Positions 15,780-24,600 of a DNA stretch of 64,000 nucleotides are shown here, in pieces. The notes below the pieces were generated by a model. It saw only the letters and a list, made by a program, of their open reading frames with translations, searched no databases and was not told the DNA's origin. The position numbers and the translations under genes were made by a program. The stretch lies in assembly GCA_942493365.1 (NCBI GenBank), contig OW818697.1, positions 2,305,402 through 2,369,401 on the forward strand, given 5' to 3'. Every line of letters starts with the position of its first letter. Positions within the stretch are counted from its first letter, which is position 1. The stretch is from UBA8949 sp942493365. Lineage in GTDB: Bacteria > Bacillota > Clostridia > Saccharofermentanales > UBA5734.

Positions 15780-16421
15780 TCAGGCTTTGGCTTTGATGGC
15801 CGCGACAGCGGCTTCGGCTGCTGATGCTGCGTCCGGGGTGTAAAGGTCAGCGCCAATGCCTTTGGCAAAAGCATCGCTGACCGGTGCTCCGCCAACCATG
15901 ATAATGACCTTGTCGCGAATGCCCGCCGCAACAGCAGCGTCGATGACGCCCTTCATTTCGCTCATCGTCGTCGTCAGCAAAGCGGAGCAGCAAATGATCT
16001 GGGCACCGCTTTCGATGGCAGCTGTAATAAAGCGATCGGCCGAAGCATCGACGCCGATGTCGATGACTTCCAGACCTTTGCCCTCCATCATCATGCCAAC
16101 CAGGTTTTTACCGATATCATGCAGATCACCTTTGACGGTGCCGAGAACAACCTTGCCAACGGCCTTGACGCCATCTGCCACCAGCAGAGGTTTTAGTATC
16201 TCGGTGCCGGCTTTCATGGCGCGAGCGGCGATCAGGACATCCGGTACATAGACCTCGTTGTTTTTAAACTTGCCGCCGATGATACTCATGCCGGCCAACA
16301 GGCCATCATTGAGAATCGCTTGTGCTGAAATGCCGCTGTCGACGGCTTCTTGGACCATGATTTTGACGTCTTTGGCTTTGCCCTTCTGCAATGCTTCGGA
16401 AATCTGATTGAGAAGTTCCAT
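15780..16421 (-). CDS. Corrinoid (B12-binding) methyl-carrier protein
   Basis: This 213-residue protein belongs to the MtbC/MttC/MtmC family, which carries a methyl group on cobalamin between a methyltransferase that demethylates a substrate and a second one that methylates CoM or tetrahydrofolate. Residues 1-85 are the helical cap (LLAGMSIIGGKFKNNEVYVPD). Residues ~90-213 are the Rossmann B12 domain with the cobalt-ligating histidine in GDLHDIGKNLV (about residue 100), then SALLTTTM and VGGAPVS. It lies 21 bp downstream of a PocR-AraC regulator. No partner methyltransferase (MttB/MtbA type) or RamA-like reactivase is encoded within the window, so its substrate is unknown. Confidence 0.93.
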   Translation of the reverse strand: MELLNQISEALQKGKAKDVKIMVQEAVDSGISAQAILNDGLLAGMSIIGGKFKNNEVYVPDVLIAARAMKAGTEILKPLLVADGVKAVGKVVLGTVKGDLHDIGKNLVGMMMEGKGLEVIDIGVDASADRFITAAIESGAQIICCSALLTTTMSEMKGVIDAAVAAGIRDKVIIMVGGAPVSDAFAKGIGADLYTPDAASAAEAAVAAIKAKA

Positions 16422-16442
16422 GTTTGTTGTCCTCCTGGAATT

Positions 16443-17777
16443 TTAGTTGTCTGTTTTTTTAGCGCGGCCTCTGGATTCTCGATAACGGCCGGGGGTAATG
16501 CCGGTCATTTTCTTGAACACTTTGGAAAAATAACTTTGTCCTTCAAACCCGACCAAAGTGGCGATATCGATCAAATCGACCTTTTCATTGAGCAGGAGTT
16601 TCTTGGCGGCATCCACCCGGATGGTATTGACGTAGGCATTGAAATTGCAGTCCATCTCTTCCTTGAAAACCCGGCTGAAATAGGCGGGGCTGAGGAATAC
16701 GCAAGCCGCGGCCTCCTCCAGCGTGATGCGGTTCATGTAATTCTTTTTGATAAAATCGACGGCGCGATAGATGACATCAGCATGCTTGACATTGGTCAGA
16801 TTGAAGACCTGATCGGTAAAGCGGGCCATGATGCCAGATAGCCAATAGGCGATCTCGTCGATGTTGCGAAAGGAATTGATTTTGCCCAGATAGGTAAAAT
16901 TGAGACCGAAGATCTGCTGAACATCGGCGCCGCCGCGGATTGCCGCGCGTGACAGCAGGACGACCAGTTCAATGACACGGGCGCGCATGATGTCGATGCT
17001 GCCGCTGCTGGAAAAAAAGATGTAGCCGAGAATTTCGTTGAGAATCCGCTGCGAGGCTGGTTTGTCACCTGTCTCGATCTTCTCCAGCAGTTGCCGCTCC
17101 TTTTCAATCGGATAGGCCATGGCCTCGTCATCCTTGGTCGCGAACATTTTCATGAAATTGATTTGTTCCCAGAGTTGGGCCTGAAGATCACCGGATTCGC
17201 GTTTGATCTGCAGCGCCGTGTAAGATTCGTCAGAAAGCGCGCAGGCTGCAAGGCTCAGCAGTTCACTCAGGGCGTTGATTCTGCTCGTGCCAATGACTGG
17301 CACGGTCTTCATGCGGCGTCGGAGTTCGGGCATGAAGTCAGGGTGAATGCCGTTTTTGGCTACGAGTTCCTCAATGAGGAAATCGTCTGGGTCGACCATC
17401 AGCGCCGGTCCAGCTAACAACGCCGCAACAACGTTGTTGTCAGTCATGATCGGAGCTGCCCAATGGGTCAGGCCGAGCGGGCAAAAGTAAACGTATTGGC
17501 CGCCAAAGCGTTCAGCCTGATAGCAGCCGTACAGATGGGAGTTGGCACAGATTTTGGAAATGCCGCCATTTTCGCCCGAACCGCCACCGGGCAGGACCAT
17601 CCCGGCAAATTCACAGATCTGGGTCTGCGTGACGTTTGGGACTTCAAGATGCAGTGTTTCACCCAGGGGATCGATCACGCGGCAGGCTACGCCGCAAGAA
17701 CTGCTGTAGCTCGCCGCAGCTTTTATCAGCTTTTTGAGGTTGATGCCAAGCTGTTCTTTCGATTCCGCCATTGCCAA
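16443..17777 (-). CDS. PocR-AraC family transcriptional regulator
   Basis: The 444-residue protein begins with a PocR sensory domain (about residues 8-175) bearing the cysteine/glycine-rich pattern SSSCGVACRVID, ISKICANSHLYGCYQAERFGG and VYFCPLGLTHWAAPI. This domain is thought to sense small ligands such as hydrocarbon derivatives or diols. The C terminus (~345-435) is an AraC DNA-binding domain with two helix-turn-helix units: ITLEEAAACVFLSPAYFSRVF and LIDIATLVGFEGQSYFSKVFK, then TGITPGRYR. It is the first gene of a unit with the corrinoid protein, so it likely controls that gene. A TTG start at 17777 has the better spacing from GGAGG; an ATG at 17771 is the alternative. Confidence 0.9.
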   Translation of the reverse strand: MAMAESKEQLGINLKKLIKAAASYSSSCGVACRVIDPLGETLHLEVPNVTQTQICEFAGMVLPGGGSGENGGISKICANSHLYGCYQAERFGGQYVYFCPLGLTHWAAPIMTDNNVVAALLAGPALMVDPDDFLIEELVAKNGIHPDFMPELRRRMKTVPVIGTSRINALSELLSLAACALSDESYTALQIKRESGDLQAQLWEQINFMKMFATKDDEAMAYPIEKERQLLEKIETGDKPASQRILNEILGYIFFSSSGSIDIMRARVIELVVLLSRAAIRGGADVQQIFGLNFTYLGKINSFRNIDEIAYWLSGIMARFTDQVFNLTNVKHADVIYRAVDFIKKNYMNRITLEEAAACVFLSPAYFSRVFKEEMDCNFNAYVNTIRVDAAKKLLLNEKVDLIDIATLVGFEGQSYFSKVFKKMTGITPGRYRESRGRAKKTDN

Positions 17778-17883
17778 ACTACTACCTCCGCCACCTGAGC
17801 CTCATTTTAAAACAGATTGCAACAAGGTGATGCAACATTTTTATCCTGTTTTGTAATTAACAGTCTAATCTTGTCATGGCGAA

Positions 17884-20202
17884 TCAGTGCCCACGACGCA
17901 CCTCGATAACGTCGCGAATCGCCTTGATGCGGCCCAGCACACGGTCGTACTGGTTCTGGTTGCTGACTTCAATGGTCATGATCAGCGTCGCCGTGACATC
18001 CTTCATGGCCGTGATCTGCCCCGACAGGATCGATACTTTCTCCTCGGCTATGGCGTTGGAGATGTCGGCCAGCAGGTGGCGGCGATCACGAGCCAGGATT
18101 TTCAGCTCCACCTGATAGGACGAGTTGGACTCTTCTTTGGCCCAGGCGACATCGATCAGACGCGACGCACGCTCAGCATCTGCGCCAGATCCGACAGCTG
18201 CGGACAGCAGATTGCGAATGTTGCTGCAGTCGGTCCGATGGACCGCGACGCCTTTGCCGCGCGTGACATAGCCAATGATGGCGTCACCGGGCACCGGGCT
18301 GCAGCAGCGTGACAATTTGACGAGGCAATTATCGATGCCTTTGACGATGATGCCCTGGTCAAACCGCGCTGCCGGGCGTGTTTTGGGTGTGCGCTGCAGG
18401 GCTTGGGCAGCTTCTTCCAACGTCATGTTGGCGGTCTGCGGGCTGTAAACAAGCTGGCCTGATGGGGTGATCCGATAGCCCAGCTTGATGCGTTCGTCCT
18501 CGGGCAGGTTGCGGATGTGCTCGTCACGCAAGCGCGGGATGATCTTGCCCGCCGACAGACCCCCGTAGCCGATCGCGGCATAAAGGTCTTCGAGCGAGTT
18601 GATGGTGTGACGGCGGTAAATCGGCTCAAGCTGCTCCTGCTTGAGCAGTTGCGCCGGTGTAAATCCGGTCTTGCGGATTTCGCGCTCGACGATCTCCTTG
18701 CCGCGCACGACGTTTTCCTCGCGCATCTCCTTTTTAAACCACTGGCTGATTTTGGTGCGGGCTGATGTGCTTTTAACAATCTTGAGCCAGTCGCGGCTGG
18801 GGCCGTGGACCTTCTCGGAGGTCAAAATGTCAACGATGTCGCCGTTCTTGAGTTCATAGGTCAACGGCACAATGCGGCCATTGACTTTGGCCCCGTACAT
18901 TTTATTGCCTATGCCACTGTGAATGTTATACGCAAAGTCGATTGGCACCGAACCGGCCGGCAGCGAGCGCACTTCGCCCTTGGGCGTGAAGACGAACACC
19001 TCGTCAGCGACCAGGCCGCTCTTCAGCGATTCCATGAATTCACCTGGTTCACGCATGTCCTTCTGCCAGTCCATCAGCTGACGCAGCCAGTTCAGTTTGC
19101 TGTCGAGCTGATCGTTGCGCGCGCTGGCCGGTGTGTTTTCCTTGTAACGCCAGTGCGCCGCGATGCCGTACTCGGCGATGCGATGCATGGCAATGGTGCG
19201 GATCTGAACCTCAAAGGGAATGCCGCGCGGCCCGATGACTGTTGAATGCAGCGACTGATACATGTTGGGTTTGGGCATGGCGATGTAATCTTTGAAGCGG
19301 CCGGGCATCGGTTTGTAGAGTTCGTGCACCAGTCCGAGCACGGCATAGCAGTCGGCGACCGAGTCGACGATGATGCGCGTGGCGAACAGGTCATAGATCT
19401 GGTCCAAACCCTTGTCTTGTTTCTGCATTTTGCGGTAGATGCTGTAAAAATGCTTGGGACGACCGTCAATCTCGGCATTGATGCCCATTTCGTTGATTTT
19501 GGTCTGCAGCTGGGTGACAATTTCCTCGAGGTATTTCTCCCGCTCCGAACGTTTTTGCGAAATTGAGCCAACCAGCTCGTAATAGGCCTCGCTGTCGATG
19601 TAGCGCAGGCACAGATCTTCAAGCTCCCATTTGATCTTGTAAATTCCCAGACGATGCGCCAGCGGTGCGTAGATATCTAGGGTTTCGCGGGCTTTATCCT
19701 GCTGTTTGTCGGCGCTCATGTGACGGATGGTGCGCATGTTGTGCAGGCGATCGGCCAGTTTGATCAGCACAACGCGAATGTCCTTGGCCATGGCCAGGAA
19801 CATCTTGCGGAAGTTCTCGGCCTGAACTTCTTCTTTGGACGAATACGGGATGCGGCTCAGTTTGGTGACGCCGTCGACCAGGCAAGCAACGTCCTCGCCA
19901 AAATCGACCTTGATTTCCGCGATGGTTTTGCCTGTATCTTCGACCGTGTCGTGGAGCAGTGCGGCAATCAGGGTATCGCAGTCGACTTCGAGCTCGGTCA
20001 GAATTTCAGCCACCGCCAGGGGGTGGATGATGTAAGGTTCACCGGTCGCGCGGCGCTGCTCGCCATGCGCGCTCAAAGCATAGTCGTAGGCTTTGATGAT
20101 ATTATCGGCGTTGTCTTCGCCGGTGTAGGCCAGATAACGCTGCACAATCGTGGTCAGAATCGGGCTGTTCCTGATCAGGGGGCCTGTCGGATGAGCGGTC
20201 AT
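17884..20202 (-). CDS. relA: (p)ppGpp synthetase/hydrolase (RelA/SpoT homologue)
   Basis: This bifunctional stringent-response enzyme makes and degrades (p)ppGpp. Domains in order of the 772-residue protein: hydrolase HD domain (~45-200) with YIIHPLAVAEIL and LLHDTVEDT, both needed for hydrolysis; synthetase domain (~235-350) with RPKHFYSIYRKM and YQSLHSTVIGP; TGS domain (~395-455) with VFTPKGEVRSLPAGSVPIDFAY; a zinc-finger-like region CCSPVPGDAIIGY; and a C-terminal ACT domain ending IRDVIEVRRGH. It starts at an ATG overlapping the recJ stop as ATGA, so translation is probably coupled. GAGGAGGTG precedes the start. No second RelA is seen. Confidence 0.96.
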   Translation of the reverse strand: MTAHPTGPLIRNSPILTTIVQRYLAYTGEDNADNIIKAYDYALSAHGEQRRATGEPYIIHPLAVAEILTELEVDCDTLIAALLHDTVEDTGKTIAEIKVDFGEDVACLVDGVTKLSRIPYSSKEEVQAENFRKMFLAMAKDIRVVLIKLADRLHNMRTIRHMSADKQQDKARETLDIYAPLAHRLGIYKIKWELEDLCLRYIDSEAYYELVGSISQKRSEREKYLEEIVTQLQTKINEMGINAEIDGRPKHFYSIYRKMQKQDKGLDQIYDLFATRIIVDSVADCYAVLGLVHELYKPMPGRFKDYIAMPKPNMYQSLHSTVIGPRGIPFEVQIRTIAMHRIAEYGIAAHWRYKENTPASARNDQLDSKLNWLRQLMDWQKDMREPGEFMESLKSGLVADEVFVFTPKGEVRSLPAGSVPIDFAYNIHSGIGNKMYGAKVNGRIVPLTYELKNGDIVDILTSEKVHGPSRDWLKIVKSTSARTKISQWFKKEMREENVVRGKEIVEREIRKTGFTPAQLLKQEQLEPIYRRHTINSLEDLYAAIGYGGLSAGKIIPRLRDEHIRNLPEDERIKLGYRITPSGQLVYSPQTANMTLEEAAQALQRTPKTRPAARFDQGIIVKGIDNCLVKLSRCCSPVPGDAIIGYVTRGKGVAVHRTDCSNIRNLLSAAVGSGADAERASRLIDVAWAKEESNSSYQVELKILARDRRHLLADISNAIAEEKVSILSGQITAMKDVTATLIMTIEVSNQNQYDRVLGRIKAIRDVIEVRRGH

Positions 20203-22289
20203 AATACCACCTCCTCAGCCTGGAGTCGCTGGTAGGTCGGCGAATCTTCCAGCCGCACGCGCGCTTCTGCCGGCAGGAGGGCCAGGCGGATGCGGTCGGC
20301 GCCGAGCTGCTGGAGGTTGATCAGGTCGATTTCTTGGAAAACCGAGAGAATGCGGGTCAGCCGGAAGCCATTGAGGTTGATACCATAACTGCGGGCGATC
20401 CGCAGCGCCAAGAGCGAAAGATCGGCCAGCAGGGGTTGCTCGGCATAGCGGGCGCGAATAAACTGATAAACGGCTTTGTATTCATCATGGGTCGGCCGCA
20501 GCGCTTCGATCGGCAGTTGGTACTTCAACATCAGCTCTTTGAGCGCTATTTTATGGTTAAACAAATCTTCGGCTATCCAAGGCTGATCGGTGAATTCGCT
20601 CCGATTGCCGCTCTGCTTGATGTCGCGGATGATCAACTGGACGGTGGAGCGACCCATCCAGGTGTTGATTTCCAAACCGAACAGCACATCCACCGGTTCA
20701 CCGACTTCGAAAAGATCGTCGGAGTCTCCCATGCCGAAAGCTATGCCCTCCAGACCAGCTACTGTTTTGGGATTGAGCAGACGGATCTTCAGGTGACGTC
20801 CGTTGCCGGTTGGCTGCATCGAAGACAGCGTCAGCCCGCGGCAGATCATCTGGGGCTGTGGATTGTCTTCGCCAAAAGGTGCCAGTTGCAGCAAAGCGCT
20901 GGCGTTGTCCAGGGTCAGTTCGGATGGCTCCGCTTCGATGTCAGCCAAAAGGACCGGCCGCAGTTGGTCCGGCCGCAGCGTGCGGGCTGCATAGTCATTG
21001 ACGACTCGCTTGAAGTCGGCAAAGCGGTCGGCTTCGACGACCAGCCCGGCAGCCTTGCGATGGCCGCCGAATTTGACGGTGAAGTCAGCCGCCGCTGAAA
21101 TCGCGGCCAGAATATCATAGTCACCCCAGGTGCGTGAGGAGCCGCGCAGTTGGCCATCTTCGCCGGTCAGAACGATGACGGGGCGGCAATACTGCTCGGC
21201 CAGCCGGGAGGCGACGATGCCGATGATGCCCTGGTGCCAATTCTCATGGGCAAGAATTATCAAGTCGGTGCCGGCAAAGTCAAAGGTGCTGTCGATTTCG
21301 CGAACCGCCTCGGCCATGATCTCGGCCTCCATTTCCTGACGGCGGCGGTTGAGTTCAACCAGGCTGGCGGCGGCCTCGGCAGCGATCTGCGGATCCTCGG
21401 TCAGCAGCAGGTCGAGCGCAACGTTGGCGTTTCCCAGGCGGCCGGCGGCATTGATGCGCGGTGCCAGAACGTAGCCGAAGGTCTGCGTTGTCACGGCAGT
21501 TTCAGCGATGTTGACGGTTGCCAGCAGGGCAGACAGACCGAGCTGCCGTTTTTGCGGCATACGCGCCAGTCCAGCGGTGACAATGACGCGGTTTTCGTCC
21601 AAGAGCGGCACGACATCGGCGACGGTGCCCAGCGCAGCCAATTCGAGGTCGGCCTGCCACAAATCGCCTAATGCGAGCTGCTGACAGAGCGCCTGAATCA
21701 GTTTGAGCGCGACCCCAACGCCGGCCAGACCGCGGAAGGGGTACTCGCTGTCCGGACGTTTGGGGTTGACCACCGCAAGGGCTTCGGGCAGTTGGGATCG
21801 ACATTCGTGATGATCGGTCACGATGACCTTGATGCCGGCGCGGGTCAACTGACTGATCTCGTCGAGGCTGGCTATGCCGCAGTCGACCGTGACCAGCACG
21901 GTGGCGCCCGATTCCAGGATGCGGCTGACACCGGCATCAGTCAAGCCATAGCCATCGGTCATGCGATCGGGTATGAAGTTGAGACAGGTAGCGCCCTGAC
22001 GACGCAAAAAGCGGGTTAGCAGCGCCGTCGCTGTGATCCCGTCAACGTCATAGTCGCCTTGAACAGCGATCGTCTCATGATTGGCCATTGCTGCGATCAA
22101 AACGGAACAGGCCTTGCTCATGTCCGGCAGCAAGAAAGGGTCGTAGAGATCACTCAGCGACGGGTTGAAGAAGGCCGCCCTTTGCGCTGGGTCGCGCAGG
22201 CCGCGGCCGATCATGATCCGCTCAGCCAGCGTGCCATTGGCCGGCATACCGGGATTGAGACGCCATTCTTTGCTCATCAGCAGGGTCAT
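20199..22289 (-). CDS. recJ: Single-stranded-DNA-specific exonuclease RecJ
   Basis: RecJ degrades single-stranded DNA 5' to 3' in recombination and base-excision repair. The 696-residue protein has the DHH motifs GDYDVDGITATALL around residue 80, VTVDCGIASLDE near 130, VTDHHECRSQLP near 155, GLAGVGVALKLIQ near 190, and the DHHA1 segment KFGGHRKAAGLVVE around residue 415. The C-terminal ~180 residues include an OB fold and a helical tail. Its stop overlaps the relA start by 4 bp. A terminator hairpin lies just upstream, separating it from yqeY. Confidence 0.95.
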   Translation of the reverse strand: MTLLMSKEWRLNPGMPANGTLAERIMIGRGLRDPAQRAAFFNPSLSDLYDPFLLPDMSKACSVLIAAMANHETIAVQGDYDVDGITATALLTRFLRRQGATCLNFIPDRMTDGYGLTDAGVSRILESGATVLVTVDCGIASLDEISQLTRAGIKVIVTDHHECRSQLPEALAVVNPKRPDSEYPFRGLAGVGVALKLIQALCQQLALGDLWQADLELAALGTVADVVPLLDENRVIVTAGLARMPQKRQLGLSALLATVNIAETAVTTQTFGYVLAPRINAAGRLGNANVALDLLLTEDPQIAAEAAASLVELNRRRQEMEAEIMAEAVREIDSTFDFAGTDLIILAHENWHQGIIGIVASRLAEQYCRPVIVLTGEDGQLRGSSRTWGDYDILAAISAAADFTVKFGGHRKAAGLVVEADRFADFKRVVNDYAARTLRPDQLRPVLLADIEAEPSELTLDNASALLQLAPFGEDNPQPQMICRGLTLSSMQPTGNGRHLKIRLLNPKTVAGLEGIAFGMGDSDDLFEVGEPVDVLFGLEINTWMGRSTVQLIIRDIKQSGNRSEFTDQPWIAEDLFNHKIALKELMLKYQLPIEALRPTHDEYKAVYQFIRARYAEQPLLADLSLLALRIARSYGINLNGFRLTRILSVFQEIDLINLQQLGADRIRLALLPAEARVRLEDSPTYQRLQAEEVVL

Positions 22290-22316
22290 TCTTCCGCAAC
22301 CTCCTTCCTGATGTGT

Positions 22317-22355
22317 GAAAAGAGAGCCCGATATCTGTACATCGACATCGAGCTC
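22317..22355 (-). terminator. Terminator of the rpsU-yqeY transcript
   Basis: On the minus strand GAGCTCGAT (22355-22347) and ATCGGGCTC (22332-22324) form a nine-pair stem with one G-U pair, followed by TCTTTTC. It lies between the yqeY stop and the recJ start. Confidence 0.65.
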
Positions 22356-22388
22356 CCATTTGCAATCCTTTGATTGTTCGAAAAAACC

Positions 22389-22835
22389 TCAGTCCAGTAA
22401 GCGTTTGACAATCTGGTTGACCAGTTTGCCGTCAGCCTTGCCTTTGACGTCCGGCATCAGGACTTTCATGACCTGACCCATGTCTCTGGCAGACTGGGCT
22501 CCCGAACTGCTGATGGCCTGGCGGACCAGGGCTTCAATCTCAGCCTCGGAAAGCTGCTTGGGCAGATACTCTTCGATGATGGCCATTTCAGCGCGGTTTT
22601 TGTCAATCATATCCTGACGGTTGGCACCGGCTAGATCTTCAATGGTTTCGACCCGCTTCTTGTACTCTTTTGCCATGATATCGGCCATACCGGCTTCATC
22701 CAGCTCGGTCCGGGAATCCTTTTCGACTTGGAGAATGGCAGCACGCATGATTTGCAGCATATCCTTACGCAGGGTGTCCTTTTCGCGCATCGCCGTCTTG
22801 AGATCATCCAAAAGGCGTTCTTTCATGTTTGTCAT
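22389..22835 (-). CDS. yqeY: GatB/YqeY domain protein
   Basis: This 148-residue helical protein is related to the tail domain of the GatB amidotransferase subunit. Family hallmarks are LLDDLKTAMREKDTLRKDMLQIMRAAI, split here across two blocks, YLPKQLSEAEIEALV near residue 95, and the C-terminal DMGQVMKVLMPDVKGKADGK. A role in tRNA-dependent amidation or translation quality is assumed for the family but not proven. The start lies 2 bp after the rpsU stop, the conserved rpsU-yqeY pair of Firmicutes. A terminator follows. Confidence 0.93.
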   Translation of the reverse strand: MTNMKERLLDDLKTAMREKDTLRKDMLQIMRAAILQVEKDSRTELDEAGMADIMAKEYKKRVETIEDLAGANRQDMIDKNRAEMAIIEEYLPKQLSEAEIEALVRQAISSSGAQSARDMGQVMKVLMPDVKGKADGKLVNQIVKRLLD

Positions 22836-22837
22836 GA

Positions 22838-23011
22838 TCAGCGCTTCCTCTTTCTGGCAGCCTCGGACTTTTTCTTGCGTTTGACACTGGGTTTTTCGTA
22901 ATGTTCACGTTTGCGAACTTCCGCAAGAACGCCGGACCGGGCACAGGAACGCTTGAATCGTCTCAATGCACTGTCAAGGGACTCGTTTTCTTTTACTCTT
23001 ACTTCTGACAT
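22838..23011 (-). CDS. rpsU: 30S ribosomal protein S21
   Basis: The 57-residue product starts MSEVRVKENESLDSALRRFK and ends in a basic tail, SVKRKKKSEAARKRKR, the standard S21 layout. S21 binds the small subunit near the anti-Shine-Dalgarno end of 16S rRNA and helps initiation. GGGGAGGG lies just upstream of the ATG at 23011, and a near-consensus promoter lies about 80 bp further up. It forms a two-gene unit with yqeY. Confidence 0.95.
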   Translation of the reverse strand: MSEVRVKENESLDSALRRFKRSCARSGVLAEVRKREHYEKPSVKRKKKSEAARKRKR

Positions 23012-23092
23012 CTTTTTTCCCTCCCCTCACGGCGATGAATGGGGCTGTCCGCCGATTGACACGTCTGGCGGCTCCAGGCGATATCATGCAAT

Positions 23093-23122
23093 ATTATACA
23101 AGCATCCGCCCGTCGGCGTCAA
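23093..23122 (-). promoter_or_regulatory. Promoter of rpsU-yqeY
   Basis: On the minus strand TTGACG (23122-23117), an 18-bp spacer and a perfect TATAAT (23098-23093). It is among the closest matches to the housekeeping promoter in the window, as expected for a ribosomal protein gene. Confidence 0.85.
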
Positions 23123-23133
23123 CTAAAATCCGG

Positions 23134-24600
23134 TCAGGGCTCATACGTCAGCCGGCCTTCAATCTTGCGGGACTCATTCTGGTGGTTTCTGAACCATTCT
23201 TCGATGACCTGATAGGCCGATGTTGAGACGACTTTAGCGCCGTCCAGAGCCAGCAGATCGTTGTTGGTGATGGCCAGATTGGCCTTGGAATTGGCCAGAT
23301 GATAGCCCTGGAGCATGATGGTGTAAGTCTGGTCAGCGCGAACGGGCACGCCATCGAGGGTCAGCGCAGTCAGTTTTTGCGCCGCGTCGGAATAGACGGC
23401 CTTGACCTTGCTGTTGACCTGATAGCACTCACCCTCGCCGTCGCGATTACCAAGCCGCATGATGTGGGCAAAGATTTTTTGGAGCTGCGCGCCGGATATT
23501 TTGTGCCGAGTCAGGCTGTCATCGTAGGGGAAGCAGGCCTTGAGGTCGCCCAGCGTCACCACCGGCCCCAGCGCCTTGACGCGGATCGAGCCGGCGCCGA
23601 CCAGCACGACATCCGACTCGGCCGACTCGGCCAGCGCGTCGGCGAAGATGTTGCCCAGCGTGGTTTCGACCTCACGCTTGGGGTGGGTCAGTTTTTCCGA
23701 AAGGCGCGTGACAATGGCGTTGTATTTTTGATCGACCTCGGTTTTGAAGGTCTCGATAAACTTCATCAGGTCGGCGTCGGGCGCGGCGATGCTCTCGTTG
23801 ATCGGGATCAGCTGCCACTGCCACTTGATGATGGCGTTGGTGTCGTCGTCCACTTCAATGTCGAAACGGCCGATCTGGTCGGTGCCGGTGCCGGCTTGGG
23901 TGATCAGGATGTTGTTGACCTGCGCCGGCTGCTCCAGGATGGTGTGGGTGTGGCCGCCGATGATCAGGTCAACGCCCCAGGCCGGATCGAGCATTTTGGC
24001 CAGCTCAAGATCCGACTCAAAGCCGATGTGGGTCAGCGCGATTGTCAGGTCGATGTCGCTCTTTTTGTAGGCGTTGCAGATCTTGCCGATTTCGGCGGCG
24101 GCATCTTCAAGCGAGACGAAGGTGCCGATCAGCTTGTCGAGCGAAATAGCGTCCATGACCTTTTCGGTGATGATGCCGGTCAGCAGGATGCTAAAGCCGG
24201 CTTTTTTGATGACGATGTAAGGGTTCATCAGGCGCTTGCCGTATTTTTTGATGTAGAGATTGGCGTTGACGATGGGAAAGTTGGCCATTTTCTCCATGAA
24301 CAGCAGGTGCGGCAGACCGTAGTCCAGCTCATGATTGCCCAGCGTGACGGCATCGGGGGCCAGATAGTTCATGATCTCGATGGTCGAGATGCCCTTGAAC
24401 TCGGAGTCGATCAGCGAGCCCTGCACCATGTCTCCCGAAATCACGTAGAGGACGTTCTCTTCCTCGGCGCGGACCTTGTTGATGTAGCCGGACAGCAGCG
24501 CCAGGCCGCCGATCAGGTTGCCGGATTCGCCCTTGGCTTCGGCCAGAAAATCACCGTGCATGTCATTGGAATGAAGGATGGTAAATTTTTTGCTGTTCAT
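23134..24600 (-). CDS. 5'-nucleotidase / metallophosphatase (UshA family), apparently cytoplasmic
   Basis: The 488-residue product has the two-domain structure of UshA-type 5'-nucleotidases. The metallophosphatase domain (1-~280) shows LHSNDMHGDF, ISGDMVQGS, TLGNHELDYG and IIGGHTHTI. The C-terminal substrate domain (~320-470) shows TTLGNIFADAL and FPYDDSLTRHKISG. Unlike most relatives it has no signal peptide and begins directly MNSKKFTILHSND. Its ATG overlaps the stop of the PAS-GGDEF-HD-GYP gene as ATGA, so the two are translationally coupled. That suggests an intracellular job, possibly dephosphorylating GMP released by HD-GYP action (an inference). Confidence 0.88.
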   Translation of the reverse strand: MNSKKFTILHSNDMHGDFLAEAKGESGNLIGGLALLSGYINKVRAEEENVLYVISGDMVQGSLIDSEFKGISTIEIMNYLAPDAVTLGNHELDYGLPHLLFMEKMANFPIVNANLYIKKYGKRLMNPYIVIKKAGFSILLTGIITEKVMDAISLDKLIGTFVSLEDAAAEIGKICNAYKKSDIDLTIALTHIGFESDLELAKMLDPAWGVDLIIGGHTHTILEQPAQVNNILITQAGTGTDQIGRFDIEVDDDTNAIIKWQWQLIPINESIAAPDADLMKFIETFKTEVDQKYNAIVTRLSEKLTHPKREVETTLGNIFADALAESAESDVVLVGAGSIRVKALGPVVTLGDLKACFPYDDSLTRHKISGAQLQKIFAHIMRLGNRDGEGECYQVNSKVKAVYSDAAQKLTALTLDGVPVRADQTYTIMLQGYHLANSKANLAITNNDLLALDGAKVVSTSAYQVIEEWFRNHQNESRKIEGRLTYEP

